A stretch of DNA of 56,466 bases, taken from NCBI RefSeq assembly GCF_000817785.2, contig NZ_JTCM02000036.1:1-56466 (forward strand), in the 5' to 3' direction. Source of the DNA: Hassallia byssoidea VB512170 (GTDB taxonomy: Bacteria > Cyanobacteriota > Cyanobacteriia > Cyanobacteriales > Nostocaceae). Position 1 is the first letter of the stretch; each line of letters opens with the position of its first letter. The notes below the pieces were generated by a model. That model was given only the letters and a program-made list of their open reading frames with translations, was not told the origin of the DNA and searched no databases. Position numbers and translations under genes: made by a program. Shown here in pieces: positions 1-9,014 of this stretch.

Positions 1-141
1 GTTTGATTACTTATGATCGCCCAAAGAACCCCACCCCGCCAAAGCGTAGCTTTGTCTCCCCTCCCCGCTTGCGGGGAGGGGATTAAGGGGAGGGGTGCTT
101 CTTGACTATAGGAATCATAACTAATTACCCGGACATGATAT
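1..141. repeat. MITE-like element, copy 1 (cut by the window edge)
   Basis: This is the right-hand part of an element found complete at 31515-31753 and 36469-36619. It ends with the inverted repeat CGGACATGATAT at 130-141, and the GATTACTTAT block near base 5 matches the left end of the other copies. The core carries a strong hairpin built from CCCCTCCCCGC and GCGGGGAGGGG. It has no coding capacity. The left terminal repeat lies outside the window. Confidence 0.75.
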
Positions 142-149
142 AACCCCAA

Positions 150-1694
150 CTAGTTTTTTTGAACTTGTGTTAAATCTGTTAATCGCTGCACTAATGACTG
201 TAAGGTAGGAAATAATGGTTTGTAGACTTCAGTGTAAAGTTTTTCATAAATAGCTTGGGTTTGAGAATCTGGTGTAAAACGCGATCCAGTACCCGTCGTC
301 ATCGATTCAGCAGCAATATTAATATCAGGATACCACCCCACTGCAACAGCACAGAGAATTCCTGCTCCTAAACAAGTGGCTTCGGTAGTTGTAGCACGCA
401 CCACTGGCACACCTGTAATGTCAGCAATAATTTGGCACCAAAGAGGGCTTTGACTGCCACCACCCATGACTACATACTCGCTGAACTTTTGCTGCATTGC
501 TGCCATGACGCCATCCCCTACAAGCCTTTGTTCAAAAGCAATACCTTCTAAAATTGCTCGATAAAGATGTTCCCGTCCATGTGTTCCTGTCCAACCGATA
601 GTAATACCAGTGGCTGACGCATCCCAATAGGGATTCATCACATGATTCCAGTAAGGTACTAATATTAAACCATCTGCCCCAGGAGGTAGTTTTGCGGCTG
701 CCGTTTCCAGAATTTCTTCTGGACTGAGGTTTAAATTGTTATAGCGCAAGTCATTGGCAAATTTTTCTACAAACCAATTGATCGTGAATACACCACCCTG
801 TAACACATTTTCCAGAAAATAAGATTTCTCAATAGGTGCATACACAGTACGAAAGGCTGAATTTACCAAATAATCTCTGCTGATGATGCCACTAGCGATC
901 GCAGTGCCTAAATTTAGATAAGCGCGGTTATTGCCAACAGCATTTGCACCCAAACCTGCACACTGACCATCACCTGCACCAGCAATTATCGGTAAATTAT
1001 CTGGTAATCCGGTGGCTGCTGCTGCACTTTCATTAACATAGCCAATTACCGAACCTGGTTGTACTAACTCGGCAAATTGTTCTGTTTGCAGTCCTAAACA
1101 AGAAAGTAAATCATCTGCCCAAGTATTAGCTTGCATATCGATGACTCCCATTGGGTCAGCAGATGCTAAACTAGTGCGGAAATTTTTGGTTAACTGATAG
1201 ACTAAATAACCATGAACATCTAAGAATTTATGGGTGCGGCTAACAGTTTCCATCTCATGCTGAGTTAGCCAAATAATTTTGGGTAGAGAAGGAGTCATGG
1301 CATTTGGTTTACCGGTCAGTTGGTTAAGTTCTTCTTTGCCAATTTTCTCTGCCAAAAAATTCACTTGCTGACGGCTGCGTTTGTCCATCCAAACAATGGC
1401 ATTGCGAACAGCTTTACCTTCACTGTCTACAGCTACAAAAGTTTCGCGTTGATGGGTGATACAAATAGCTTCTATTTGTTTGGTATCTATCTGAGTCAGC
1501 AATTGCTTGAGAGCATCACAAGTACTATACCACCATTGGTTTGCATCTTGCTCATACCAATCTGCTTGTGGTTGTAATAATGGATAAGTTGCCCGTCCTT
1601 CGGCTACAGATTTTCCTTGTTTGTTCCAAGCGATCGCTTTACAGGCAGTGGTACTACAGTCGATTCCGATTACCAATTTGTTGTGATTAATCAT
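150..1694 (-). CDS. FGGY-family carbohydrate kinase (xylulokinase-like)
   Basis: A 514-residue sugar kinase of the FGGY family, which phosphorylates pentoses or related polyols with ATP in the cytoplasm. The N-terminal phosphate-binding motif GIDCSTTACKAIAW is at residues 10-23, and the C-terminal FGGY half carries the expected GGGSQSPLWCQIIADITG and TTTEATCLGAG segments near residues 415-450. Length is normal for the family (about 490-530). The ATG at 1694 directly precedes the first conserved strand. The gene downstream of its 5' side, the methyltransferase, is 59 bp away and also on the minus strand. The substrate cannot be read from the sequence; xylulose is the usual guess, while glycerol, gluconate or ribulose are alternatives. 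The family call is firm. Confidence 0.88.
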   Translation of the reverse strand: MINHNKLVIGIDCSTTACKAIAWNKQGKSVAEGRATYPLLQPQADWYEQDANQWWYSTCDALKQLLTQIDTKQIEAICITHQRETFVAVDSEGKAVRNAIVWMDKRSRQQVNFLAEKIGKEELNQLTGKPNAMTPSLPKIIWLTQHEMETVSRTHKFLDVHGYLVYQLTKNFRTSLASADPMGVIDMQANTWADDLLSCLGLQTEQFAELVQPGSVIGYVNESAAAATGLPDNLPIIAGAGDGQCAGLGANAVGNNRAYLNLGTAIASGIISRDYLVNSAFRTVYAPIEKSYFLENVLQGGVFTINWFVEKFANDLRYNNLNLSPEEILETAAAKLPPGADGLILVPYWNHVMNPYWDASATGITIGWTGTHGREHLYRAILEGIAFEQRLVGDGVMAAMQQKFSEYVVMGGGSQSPLWCQIIADITGVPVVRATTTEATCLGAGILCAVAVGWYPDINIAAESMTTGTGSRFTPDSQTQAIYEKLYTEVYKPLFPTLQSLVQRLTDLTQVQKN

Positions 1695-1723
1695 TGCACT
1701 GAGACTTTACTAGTCGTTAATTT

Positions 1724-1744
1724 AACCACTAAAGTGGTTACTAC
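1724..1744. repeat. Half-copy of the GTAGT/ACTAC hairpin element
   Basis: A 6-bp stem AACCAC/GTGGTT closes a TAAA loop and is followed directly by ACTAC. This matches the right half of the double-hairpin elements at 26249, 32641 and 46975. It lies between the methyltransferase and kinase genes. Confidence 0.7.
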
Positions 1745-1753
1745 GAACTTTTA

Positions 1754-2368
1754 CTACTGTTTGAGTGCTACACCTTTGTAGAGATAGCCAAGTATTTTGG
1801 GCAAATTCTCACTATAAAACTGTTCGATTGTCAAGTGGCTGAAGTGATTTTCAACCAGATGCTTGATGTCGCGATTTAAATGACAACCATCAGCAATGAC
1901 TTTTTGAATCGGGGTGAGACGATTTTGCCAAACTTGCACTTTCGCATCGTTACTCAATCCATGTTCGATAAAAAAGTATCTTCCTTGCGGTTTTAGGACG
2001 CGGTAAATTTCTTTTAAAGCTTGCTCGACGTTGGCAATGCTGCATAATGTCCAAGTAGTAACCACACTATCGAAGCTTTGCGAAGCGAAGGGTAGATTTT
2101 CGCCACTGAGTACGTTATGCTCGACAACAATATCTGAAGCTTGAATGCGTTTCAAGGCAAGTGCATTCATCCCAGGATTGGCATCAACTGTTATCAGCTT
2201 TTTAATGTGTTTGGGATAGTAGGGTAAATTTAATCCTGTGCCAAAGCCGATTTCTAAAGTTTCGCCGCTCACCTGTGCCAATACTTGCTGACGATAATTA
2301 GATAGACTCGCATCACTCATGCTCCAGTCGAGCAAGCGAGGCATGATAAATTGAGAGTACAAATTCAT
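1754..2368 (-). CDS. Class I SAM-dependent methyltransferase
   Basis: A 204-residue methyltransferase of the Methyltransf_11 type. The SAM-binding motif I LEIGFGTGLNLPYY lies at about residues 38-51, an acidic motif II (TVDANPGM) follows, and motif IV/post-I SFDSVVTTWTLCSI is near residue 105. A conserved YRVLKPQGRYFFIEHG stretch follows. The pattern resembles small cyanobacterial enzymes annotated as phospholipid or quinone methyltransferases, but no substrate can be assigned. It sits in the same direction as the FGGY kinase with a short hairpin-bearing gap. The upstream side holds palindromes and a 21-bp tandem array, so its promoter must lie in a short stretch before 2400 or beyond the array. 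Confidence 0.85.
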   Translation of the reverse strand: MNLYSQFIMPRLLDWSMSDASLSNYRQQVLAQVSGETLEIGFGTGLNLPYYPKHIKKLITVDANPGMNALALKRIQASDIVVEHNVLSGENLPFASQSFDSVVTTWTLCSIANVEQALKEIYRVLKPQGRYFFIEHGLSNDAKVQVWQNRLTPIQKVIADGCHLNRDIKHLVENHFSHLTIEQFYSENLPKILGYLYKGVALKQ

Positions 2369-2404
2369 CTTGGCAAGGTGTGATGGATTCTAATATCAAT
2401 TTTA

Positions 2405-2475
2405 TTTTATCGCCCTCACCCTAGAAGGGTGGGGCTATACGAACAAAGCCCACCTTCGTGGGCTAATTAGGCGTA
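2405..2475. repeat. Small palindromes upstream of the methyltransferase
   Basis: Two short hairpins occur here: one in CACCCTAGAAGGGTG and one pairing AGCCCACC with the GTGGGCT that follows TTC. Neither has a following T-run that would make a convincing terminator for a gene here. They are listed as structured DNA only. Confidence 0.4.
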
Positions 2476-2514
2476 TGTTTATAAACAGACGGTGTAAAGT
2501 TTTGTTTGGAACAC

Positions 2515-2801
2515 GAAACTTGAGCTTCTGAAGGTGAAACTTCAGCTTCCGAACTCGAAACTTCAGCTTCCGAACTCGAAACTTCAGCTTCGGAAGGTGA
2601 AACTTGAGCTTCTGAAGGTGAAACTTGAGCTTCGGAAGGTGAAACTTGAGCTTCTGAAGGTGAAACTTGAGCTTCTGAAGGTGAAACTTGAGCTTCTGAA
2701 GGTGAAACTTGAGCTTCTGAAGGTGAAACTTCGAGTTCAGAACACGAAACTTCGAGTTCAGAACACGAAACTTCAGCTTTGGAACTCGAAACTTCGAGTT
2801 T
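2515..2801. repeat. 21-bp tandem array A (13 units plus a partial one)
   Basis: Thirteen exact 21-bp periods begin at 2515, each starting GAAACTT, followed by a partial unit. Three unit types alternate, ending GAAGGT, GAACTC or GAACAC. Neighbouring halves can pair, for example AACTCGAA with TTCGAGTT around 2783-2801. Because 21 is a multiple of three, a frame stays open (2534-2803, GTG start, repeating seven-residue pattern). I do not regard that as a gene: it starts and stops inside or at the edge of the repeat and has no ribosome-binding site. A run of TTGACTCTTGAC-like 10-mers continues to about 2848. Confidence 0.85.
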
Positions 2802-2845
2802 GACTCTTGACTGTTGACTTTTGACTATTGACTCTTGACTATTGA

Positions 2846-4012
2846 CTAAATACGCGATCGCACAAATTTATCTAATCGATCCATTCCTTTCTCTATTGTT
2901 GCCATATCGGTGGCGTAAGAAAGACGAATATTGTCATCGGCGCCAAAAGCGACTCCGGGAATGACTGCAACTTGCTCTTTTTCTAGCAAAGCGTCACAAA
3001 ATTCTAAAGATTTGACACCGAGTTTGCTGATGTCGGGAAACATGTAAAACGCACCATCTGGCTTTTCACAACTTAAACCGGGAATAGCGTTAAGTCTATC
3101 TAACATTACTTGCCGGCGTTTGGCGAAAGCTTGACGCATTTCTTCTACACAATCTTGGGAGGATTCTAATGCAGCGATCGCCCCATATTGAGCAAAGGTA
3201 CACACATTTGATGTACTGTGACTTTGGATGGTGATTGTCGCTTTAATGATTTCTGTGGGTCCTGCAAGATAACCAATCCGCCATCCTGTCATCGAGTAAG
3301 CTTTCGCAAAGCCGTTACTGACAATAGTTCGGTCGAAAATCTCCTTTCCTAACGAACCGATGCACAAATGTTCTGCACCGTCGTAGAGTATTTTTTCATA
3401 AATCTCGTCGGAGACTACAAGTATATCTTTTTCAACTATTATCTCTGCTAGAGCTTTGATTTCTTCTGGGGTATATACCATCCCCGTGGGATTCGAGGGA
3501 GAATTGAGGACAAATAACTTTGTTTTCGGCGTGATTGATTCTCGCAGTTTTTGCGGTGTAATTTTATAGCCCGTGGAAGCATCTGTAGGCACAATCACGG
3601 AAACACCACCTGCCAGCGTGACCATTTCTGGATAACTTAGCCAATAGGGAGCGGGGATAATTACTTCATCGCCAGGGTCGATGAGTGCGACAATTAAGTT
3701 GTAGAGAGAATGCTTACCGCCGTTAGTGACGATGACATTTTCTGCTTTGTAGTCGAGATGATTGTCAGTTTTTAACTTGTGAGCGATCGCTTCTCTTAAC
3801 TTTGGTTCACCAGAGGCAGCACCATACTTGGTTTTGCCTTCATCTAAAGCTTTTACCGCTGCCGCTTTGATATGAGCCGGCGTGTCAAAATCCGGTTCTC
3901 CAGCGCTAAAACTACAAACATCGATACCTTCAGCCTTCATAGCCTTAGCCTTAGCTGCGATCGCTAAGGTTAACGAAGGGGACACTTGACTTACTCTTGC
4001 TGCCAGCTTCAT
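2846..4012 (-). CDS. aspC: Pyridoxal-phosphate aspartate aminotransferase (class I)
   Basis: A 388-residue aminotransferase that interconverts aspartate and oxaloacetate with a keto acid partner; members of this Iβ-type subgroup can also use prephenate. Seen: the N-terminal [12 protein letters not shown] motif, the [11 protein letters not shown] motif binding the cofactor, [11 protein letters not shown], and the Schiff-base lysine in [17 protein letters not shown], followed by IRLSYAT near the C terminus. I place the start at the ATG at 4012. The open frame runs on to 4216, but that extension is translated heptamer repeat (Pro/His/Ser rich) and lacks similarity to the family. The 5' region between 4013 and 4396 is repeats, and the 3' end touches the TTGACT repeats. 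Confidence 0.92.
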   Translation of the reverse strand: MKLAARVSQVSPSLTLAIAAKAKAMKAEGIDVCSFSAGEPDFDTPAHIKAAAVKALDEGKTKYGAASGEPKLREAIAHKLKTDNHLDYKAENVIVTNGGKHSLYNLIVALIDPGDEVIIPAPYWLSYPEMVTLAGGVSVIVPTDASTGYKITPQKLRESITPKTKLFVLNSPSNPTGMVYTPEEIKALAEIIVEKDILVVSDEIYEKILYDGAEHLCIGSLGKEIFDRTIVSNGFAKAYSMTGWRIGYLAGPTEIIKATITIQSHSTSNVCTFAQYGAIAALESSQDCVEEMRQAFAKRRQVMLDRLNAIPGLSCEKPDGAFYMFPDISKLGVKSLEFCDALLEKEQVAVIPGVAFGADDNIRLSYATDMATIEKGMDRLDKFVRSRI

Positions 4013-4098
4013 CTTACTTCTTAAAGGCACATTCTCACCTATATAAGAATATCCCACAATCCCCCGCGAGATTTTTCTCTTAAGATTTCCTTCTTTAT

Positions 4099-4320
4099 GG
4101 GGAGTGGGGAGTGGGGAGTGGGGAGTGGGGGAGAGGGGGGGATGGGGGGAAAGAAGAATTATAGCCGCTCTTAGTTGGATGCAATTGCATTGTTCTATCG
4201 TCGCGTGTAGGGGCACGGCATTGCCGTGCCCCTACGAGTGTATTGGACTCAACCAATAACCGCTATATTCTCCAAGGAGTCCCCTTGTCCCCTACTCCCC
4301 ACTCCCCACTCCCCACTCCC
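4099..4320. repeat. Facing heptamer arrays around a GTAG palindrome
   Basis: GGGGAGT heptamers at about 4099-4131 face complementary ACTCCCC heptamers at about 4290-4319. Between them, at 4207-4235, lies a perfect 14-1-14 palindrome, GTAGGGGCACGGCA with its complement. The whole 384-bp gap between the aminotransferase and the CHAT gene is therefore able to fold into one large cruciform. No gene is visible in it. Confidence 0.75.
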
Positions 4321-4396
4321 TTTATAAGCAAGAAAGCGTTAGAAATAAGTGTAATTGTAGGTTTTAATAATTACAGCGAACAGAGGGGAATCAGTT

Positions 4397-7300
4397 ATGG
4401 GTAAACAAATAAAAAACCAACATTGGAATATCCAAGTTTTTACCCATCGAACCTTTGCTGTATTTATCAGTCTGCTGTTGCTGTCTGATGTGGGGATAGC
4501 TGCTGGACGCTACGAAGTGAAAGCGCAGCAGCAACCCCAATCGCAACAAGAAACCAGCGCAGCAGCGAAACGAGCATTAGATGAGGGATTCAAACTATAT
4601 CAGCAAGGGACAGCAGAATCTTTGCGGCAGGCAATTGGCAAATTGGAAGAAGCGCTGAAACTGTATCGACAGATAAATGATAAGACGTGGGAAGCTATTA
4701 CCCTCAATAATATCGGGAAAGTTTACGACGATTTAGGAGAAAAACAGAAAGCACTATCATATTACGACCAAGCACTGCCGTTGTATCGTCAAGTGGGGGA
4801 CAAAGGTGGTGAAGCTAATACCCTCAATAATATCGGGCTAGTTTACTCTAATTTAGGAGAAAAACAGAAAGCACTTTCGTATTACGACCAAGCACTGCCG
4901 TTGTATCGTCAAGTGGGGGACAAAGGTGGTGAAGCTAATACCCTCAATAATATCGGGCTAGTTTACTCAGATTTAGGAGAAAAACAGAAAGCACTTTCGT
5001 ATTACGACCAAGCACTGCCGTTGCGTCGTCAAGTGGGGGACAAAGGTGGTGAAGCTACTACGCTCAATAATATCGGGCTAGTTTACTCTAATTTAGGAGA
5101 AAAACAGAAAGCATTGTCATATTACAACCAAGCACTGCCGTTGTTTCGTCAAGTGGGGAACAAAAATGGTGAAGCTACTACCCTCAATAATATCGGGCTA
5201 GTTTACTCAGATCTAGGAGAAAAACAGAAAGCGCTGTCATATTACGACCAAGCACTGCCGTTGGTTCGTCAAGTGGGGAACAAAAGTGGTGAAGCTGCAA
5301 CCCTCAGTAATATCGGGGTAGTTTACGATGCTTTAGGAGAAAAACAGAAAGCGCTGTCATATTACGACCAAGCACTGCCGTTGTCTCGTCAAGTCGGGAA
5401 CAAAGGTGGTGAAGCTATTACCCTCAATAATATCGGGCAAGTTTACTCAGATTTAGGAGAAAAACAGAAAGCACTCACATATTTCGACCAAGCACTGCCG
5501 TTGCATCGTCAAGTGGGTGACAAAGGTGGTGAAGCTATTACCCTCAATAATATCGGGCTAGTTTTCTCAGATTTAGGAGAAAAACAGAAAGCACTGTCAT
5601 ATTTCGACCAAGCACTGCCGTTGCTTCGTCAAGTGGGGAATAAAAGTGGTGAAGCTAGTACCCTCACTAATATCGGGGTAGTTTACGATGATTTAGGACA
5701 AAAACAGAAAGCGCTCACATCTTACGACCAAGCACTGCCGTTGCGTCGTCAAGTAGGGGACAAAGGTGGTGAAGCTATTACCCTCAATAATATCGGGAAA
5801 GTTTACGACAATTTAGGAGAAAAACAGAAGGCACTTTCGTATTACGACCAAGCACTGCCATTGCTTCGTCAAGTGGGGGACAAACGTGTTGAAGCTGCAA
5901 CCCTCACTAATATCGGGGCAGTTTACTCTAATTTAGGAGAAAAACAGAAGGCACTTTCGTATTACGACCAAGCACTGCCATTGCTTCGTCAAGTAGGGGA
6001 CAAAGGTGGTGAAGCTTATACTCTCAGTAATATCGGGCTAGTTTACTCTAATTTAGGAGAAAAACAGAAGGCACTTTCGTATTACGACCAAGCACTGCCA
6101 TTGCTTCGTCAAGTGGGAGACAAAGGTGGAGAAGCTACTACCCTCAATAATATCGGGAAAGTTTACTCTAATTTAGGAGAAAAACAGAAAGCACTGTCAT
6201 ATTTCGACCAAGCACTGCCGTTGCGTCGTCAAGTGGGGGACAAAGGTGGTGAAGCTAACACTCTGTTCAATCTAGCTTCCCTAAAACGCAGCAAAAACAA
6301 CTTACAACCAGCACTCACTTATATCGAAGCTGCGATCGCTATCATTGAAGATTTACGCACTAAAATCGATAGACAAGATTTACGCACTTCCTATTTTGCA
6401 TCAGTGCAGGATTATTACCAATTCAAAGTTGACCTGTTGATGCAACTGCATAAAAAAGACCCATCCAAAAGATACGATGCTTTGGCTGTTGATACCAACG
6501 AGCGATCGCGTGCTAGGGTACTAATCGAACTGTTAACCGAAGCAAATGCCAAGATCCGCAAAGGTGCAAACCCCCAACTACTAGAACAGGAAACTAGCTT
6601 ATTACAACGAATTGAAGCCACAGAGAAACTACTAAACAACTTAGAATCACAAAGCCAGAAAGACCTTATCCTGAAAAATTCTATCGAACAACGCAAGAAA
6701 GAACGCGAAAATCTCCTCGACCAATACCGCGAACTGCAAACCAAAATCCGCACCACCAACCCAGAATATGCTGCAATCAGATATCCACAACCTTTAAAAC
6801 TGTCGCAAATTCAGCAACAACTCGATAAAGACACCGTGCTGTTGCAATATTCATTAGGAAAAGACCGCAGCTATCTTTGGGCAGTCACACCCGATTCTCT
6901 CGACTCCTACGAACTCCCCGGACAGAAACAAATCGAGGATGCTGCAAATAATTTCCGAGAAGTTATAGTTCTCGGTCGTAAGCTAATCAACAGAAATAAT
7001 CCTAATGCAATAAATAAGCCAGCTTCCCAACTCACCCAAATAATTCTCGCACCCGTCGCTAACAAGTTAGGGAAAAAGCGATTAGTAATTGTCGCTGATG
7101 GAGTTTTGCAAAACATTCCCTTTGCAGCATTAGCAGACCCATCCGCTAAATTAACTACAACATATCAGCCTCTTTTAGTCAACCACCAAATCGTCAATCT
7201 ACCATCCGTGACAGCGATCGCTACCCAGCGACAACAACTAAACAAACGTCAACCCGCACCCAAAACCCTGGCAATCCTTGCTGACCCCGTATTTGCCGCT

Positions 7301-7981
7301 GACGATAAGCGAGTCACAGGCAAAGAACCTGCCATAGTACCCGACTCCAACTTTGACCGTTCGAGTTTGCAACGTGCGATGAAAAACCTCAAGCGTAACG
7401 GATTAATGTCCCTACCAGGTACACGCACAGAAGCCGAAAAAATCCTCAAACTTGTATCACCTTCCCAAAGCATACATGCCTATGATTTTGATGCCAATTA
7501 CAACTTCGCAACCAACCCAGAACTCAAACAATATCGGTTCTTGCAATTCGCTACCCACGGTATTGTCGATACTACCAACCCTGAGTTATCGGGAATTGTC
7601 CTCTCGCAAATCGATAAACAAGGTAAGCAAGTTGAAAAAGGTTATCTGCGTTTGGGTGACATTTTCAACTTAGATTTGGGCGCCGAGTTAGTCGTTTTGA
7701 GTGCCTGCGAAACCGGTTTGGGTAAAAATGTCAAAGGTGAAGGGTTGATGGGGTTGACAAGAGGATTGATGTCTGCTGGTTCAAAGCGGGCTGTGGTGTC
7801 TTTGTGGCAGGTTGACGACGAAGGCACATCGCAATTGATGCCGTTATTTTATAAAGCGATTTTGCAAGGAGAATCTCCCACATCTGCTTTGCGGGATGCA
7901 CAACTGCAACTGTGGCAGCAGAAGCAGTGGCAAAATCCTTACTATTGGGCAGCTTTCACATTGCAAGGTGATTGGAGATAG
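4397..7981 (+). CDS. Exported TPR-repeat CHAT domain protein
   Basis: A 1194-residue protein. Residues 17-45 look like a signal or anchor segment after a basic start. Residues 100-619 are 13 nearly identical 40-residue TPR units (each with LNNIG, LGEKQKAL and DQALPL), followed by a degenerate unit and a coiled coil near 710-780. The C-terminal third (about 860-1192) is a CHAT caspase-like domain with the catalytic histidine H1054 in FATHGIVDT and cysteine C1104 in LSACETGLG. CHAT-TPR proteins are peptidases or peptidase-like switches common in Nostocales (HetF group). The target is unknown. The DNA repeats have a strict 120-bp period (4694-6253), so unit number probably varies between strains. 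It stands alone, preceded and followed by repeats. Domain calls are firm; activity is inferred. Confidence 0.9.
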   Translation: MGKQIKNQHWNIQVFTHRTFAVFISLLLLSDVGIAAGRYEVKAQQQPQSQQETSAAAKRALDEGFKLYQQGTAESLRQAIGKLEEALKLYRQINDKTWEAITLNNIGKVYDDLGEKQKALSYYDQALPLYRQVGDKGGEANTLNNIGLVYSNLGEKQKALSYYDQALPLYRQVGDKGGEANTLNNIGLVYSDLGEKQKALSYYDQALPLRRQVGDKGGEATTLNNIGLVYSNLGEKQKALSYYNQALPLFRQVGNKNGEATTLNNIGLVYSDLGEKQKALSYYDQALPLVRQVGNKSGEAATLSNIGVVYDALGEKQKALSYYDQALPLSRQVGNKGGEAITLNNIGQVYSDLGEKQKALTYFDQALPLHRQVGDKGGEAITLNNIGLVFSDLGEKQKALSYFDQALPLLRQVGNKSGEASTLTNIGVVYDDLGQKQKALTSYDQALPLRRQVGDKGGEAITLNNIGKVYDNLGEKQKALSYYDQALPLLRQVGDKRVEAATLTNIGAVYSNLGEKQKALSYYDQALPLLRQVGDKGGEAYTLSNIGLVYSNLGEKQKALSYYDQALPLLRQVGDKGGEATTLNNIGKVYSNLGEKQKALSYFDQALPLRRQVGDKGGEANTLFNLASLKRSKNNLQPALTYIEAAIAIIEDLRTKIDRQDLRTSYFASVQDYYQFKVDLLMQLHKKDPSKRYDALAVDTNERSRARVLIELLTEANAKIRKGANPQLLEQETSLLQRIEATEKLLNNLESQSQKDLILKNSIEQRKKERENLLDQYRELQTKIRTTNPEYAAIRYPQPLKLSQIQQQLDKDTVLLQYSLGKDRSYLWAVTPDSLDSYELPGQKQIEDAANNFREVIVLGRKLINRNNPNAINKPASQLTQIILAPVANKLGKKRLVIVADGVLQNIPFAALADPSAKLTTTYQPLLVNHQIVNLPSVTAIATQRQQLNKRQPAPKTLAILADPVFAADDKRVTGKEPAIVPDSNFDRSSLQRAMKNLKRNGLMSLPGTRTEAEKILKLVSPSQSIHAYDFDANYNFATNPELKQYRFLQFATHGIVDTTNPELSGIVLSQIDKQGKQVEKGYLRLGDIFNLDLGAELVVLSACETGLGKNVKGEGLMGLTRGLMSAGSKRAVVSLWQVDDEGTSQLMPLFYKAILQGESPTSALRDAQLQLWQQKQWQNPYYWAAFTLQGDWR
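4694..6253 (+). repeat. Thirteen 120-bp direct repeats coding for TPRs
   Basis: The 120-bp period is exact across 13 units and most differences are concentrated in a few codons per unit, for example the residue before RQVG and the pair before LGEKQ. Such homogeneity at the DNA level points to recent duplication or gene conversion. Assembly from short reads could miscount the units. Confidence 0.9.
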
Positions 7982-8060
7982 AGGGGGAAAAAGAATTTGT
8001 AATTAAGTAGGCACAAAAAAACTGAAATATGTCAATAATGAGCGCAAAAACTCTCCCAAA

Positions 8061-8123
8061 CTCTCAACCTCTGCGTTCTCTGCGCCTCTGCGGTTCGTTT
8101 CATCATCATTCTGCGTAAGTCCT
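8061..8123 (-). repeat. ACGAACCGC-type element (reverse orientation, one end only)
   Basis: The reverse complement reads AGGACTTACGCA (8112-8123), then ACGAACCGCAGAGG and further GCAGAG repeats, like the element at 16522-16612. The second terminal repeat is missing. It lies downstream of the CHAT gene. Confidence 0.6.
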
Positions 8124-8154
8124 ATATGTAAAGAAAAGTAAAATTATTCAAAAC

Positions 8155-8222
8155 CCTCTCCCCCTCCCCCCCTCTCCCCCTCCCCCCCTCTCCCTACTCC
8201 CCACTCCCCACTCCCCACTCCC
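8155..8222. repeat. C-rich heptamer array overlapping a gene end
   Basis: CCCCCTCT and ACTCCCC repeats fill the space before and inside the last codons of the RDD gene. The final eight or so residues of that protein (GEWGVGSGE) are read from the array. Confidence 0.8.
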
Positions 8223-8994
8223 CAATTTGTTTATAACCCAAATAAACAGCTTCCAAAAAGACATCCGGAACAACGGCTTCTGGTAACTTTTCTAAATCGA
8301 TAATGTCTTGAACTTGCTGAGTCAACTCTAAAGCCAGCTTCATTCTTGCTTTTGTTGACATCTGCGTGCGTCTGAGTAAATATTCGCGAATAACGGCAAA
8401 GTCATCGGGCAATAATGCTGATAAATCGGCGACTTGCAGCAAATGCTCATATATCGGCTTTGCTTGTTCGCAAATTGTCAAAGTCGTTGATGCAAGCGGT
8501 CTTTGAGCTTGAATGACAATTGTGCCGGCGGCTAAATCACCTAGACGCTTTTCGCGATCGCTAAAGATGATAAATAAACTGCCAAGATAGAAAAACTCAT
8601 CAATCGGTCTAAGTAAAGCGCGTAATGTTGTTTGTTGCAAACCAACAGGTCTACCATCATCTCGAACAACGCGAATTTTCGCAAAGCGTTTGCCGGGGGT
8701 TTGACCATGCCATAAAGTTTCAAAGAAGACAAAGTAACCTGTGTAAATAGCAAAGCCGGTGATCAAGGCGATCGCTATTAACCACAAACTCACCTGCTTG
8801 CCAAAAATTATTGTCCACAAATCCGCCAACTGCACTGCAACTGTCACCCAGACAACAACAAACACCGTCATAAAAGCAGCCAAAACGTGATAATCAATTA
8901 GCAGTGCCCAAGCGCGATTACCGATGCCGGCAAGAGTAAATTCTAGTTCTACACTTTCTGGTGTGCGGAATTTAATTTTGTTGAATAAGTGCAT
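8194..8994 (-). CDS. RDD family membrane protein
   Basis: A 266-residue inner-membrane protein. The start MHLFNKIKFRTPESVEL and the AGIGNRAWALLIDY segment (the R and D of RDD) are typical of the RDD protein encoded beside SpoIIM, MoxR and DUF58 genes in cyanobacteria. Hydrophobic segments lie near residues 30-60 and 85-110, followed by WHGQTPGKRFAKIRVV. The cytoplasmic C-terminal part is helical. The last residues GEWGVGSGE are encoded by a heptamer array, so the natural stop was probably lost or moved when the array arose. It is 20 bp from the next minus-strand gene and probably co-transcribed with it. The exact function is unknown; RDD proteins have been linked to ion transport in some bacteria. 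Confidence 0.85.
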   Translation of the reverse strand: MHLFNKIKFRTPESVELEFTLAGIGNRAWALLIDYHVLAAFMTVFVVVWVTVAVQLADLWTIIFGKQVSLWLIAIALITGFAIYTGYFVFFETLWHGQTPGKRFAKIRVVRDDGRPVGLQQTTLRALLRPIDEFFYLGSLFIIFSDREKRLGDLAAGTIVIQAQRPLASTTLTICEQAKPIYEHLLQVADLSALLPDDFAVIREYLLRRTQMSTKARMKLALELTQQVQDIIDLEKLPEAVVPDVFLEAVYLGYKQIGEWGVGSGE

Positions 8995-9014
8995 AGCAGT
9001 TTTTGTACTAATGT

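Noticed and set aside
2515-2801. CRISPR array
   Set aside because: Units are contiguous 21-mers without unique spacers, and no cas genes are present.
2534-2803. 89-codon open frame of heptad-like repeats
   Set aside because: It is a reading of the 21-bp array; no ribosome-binding site, no family similarity, and start and stop fall at the array edges.
4013-4216. N-terminal extension of the aspartate aminotransferase
   Set aside because: The extra 68 codons are translated heptamer repeat; family sequence begins at ATG 4012.
4694-6253. CRISPR or non-coding tandem repeat
   Set aside because: It is in-frame coding TPR sequence with a 120-bp period within one long gene.
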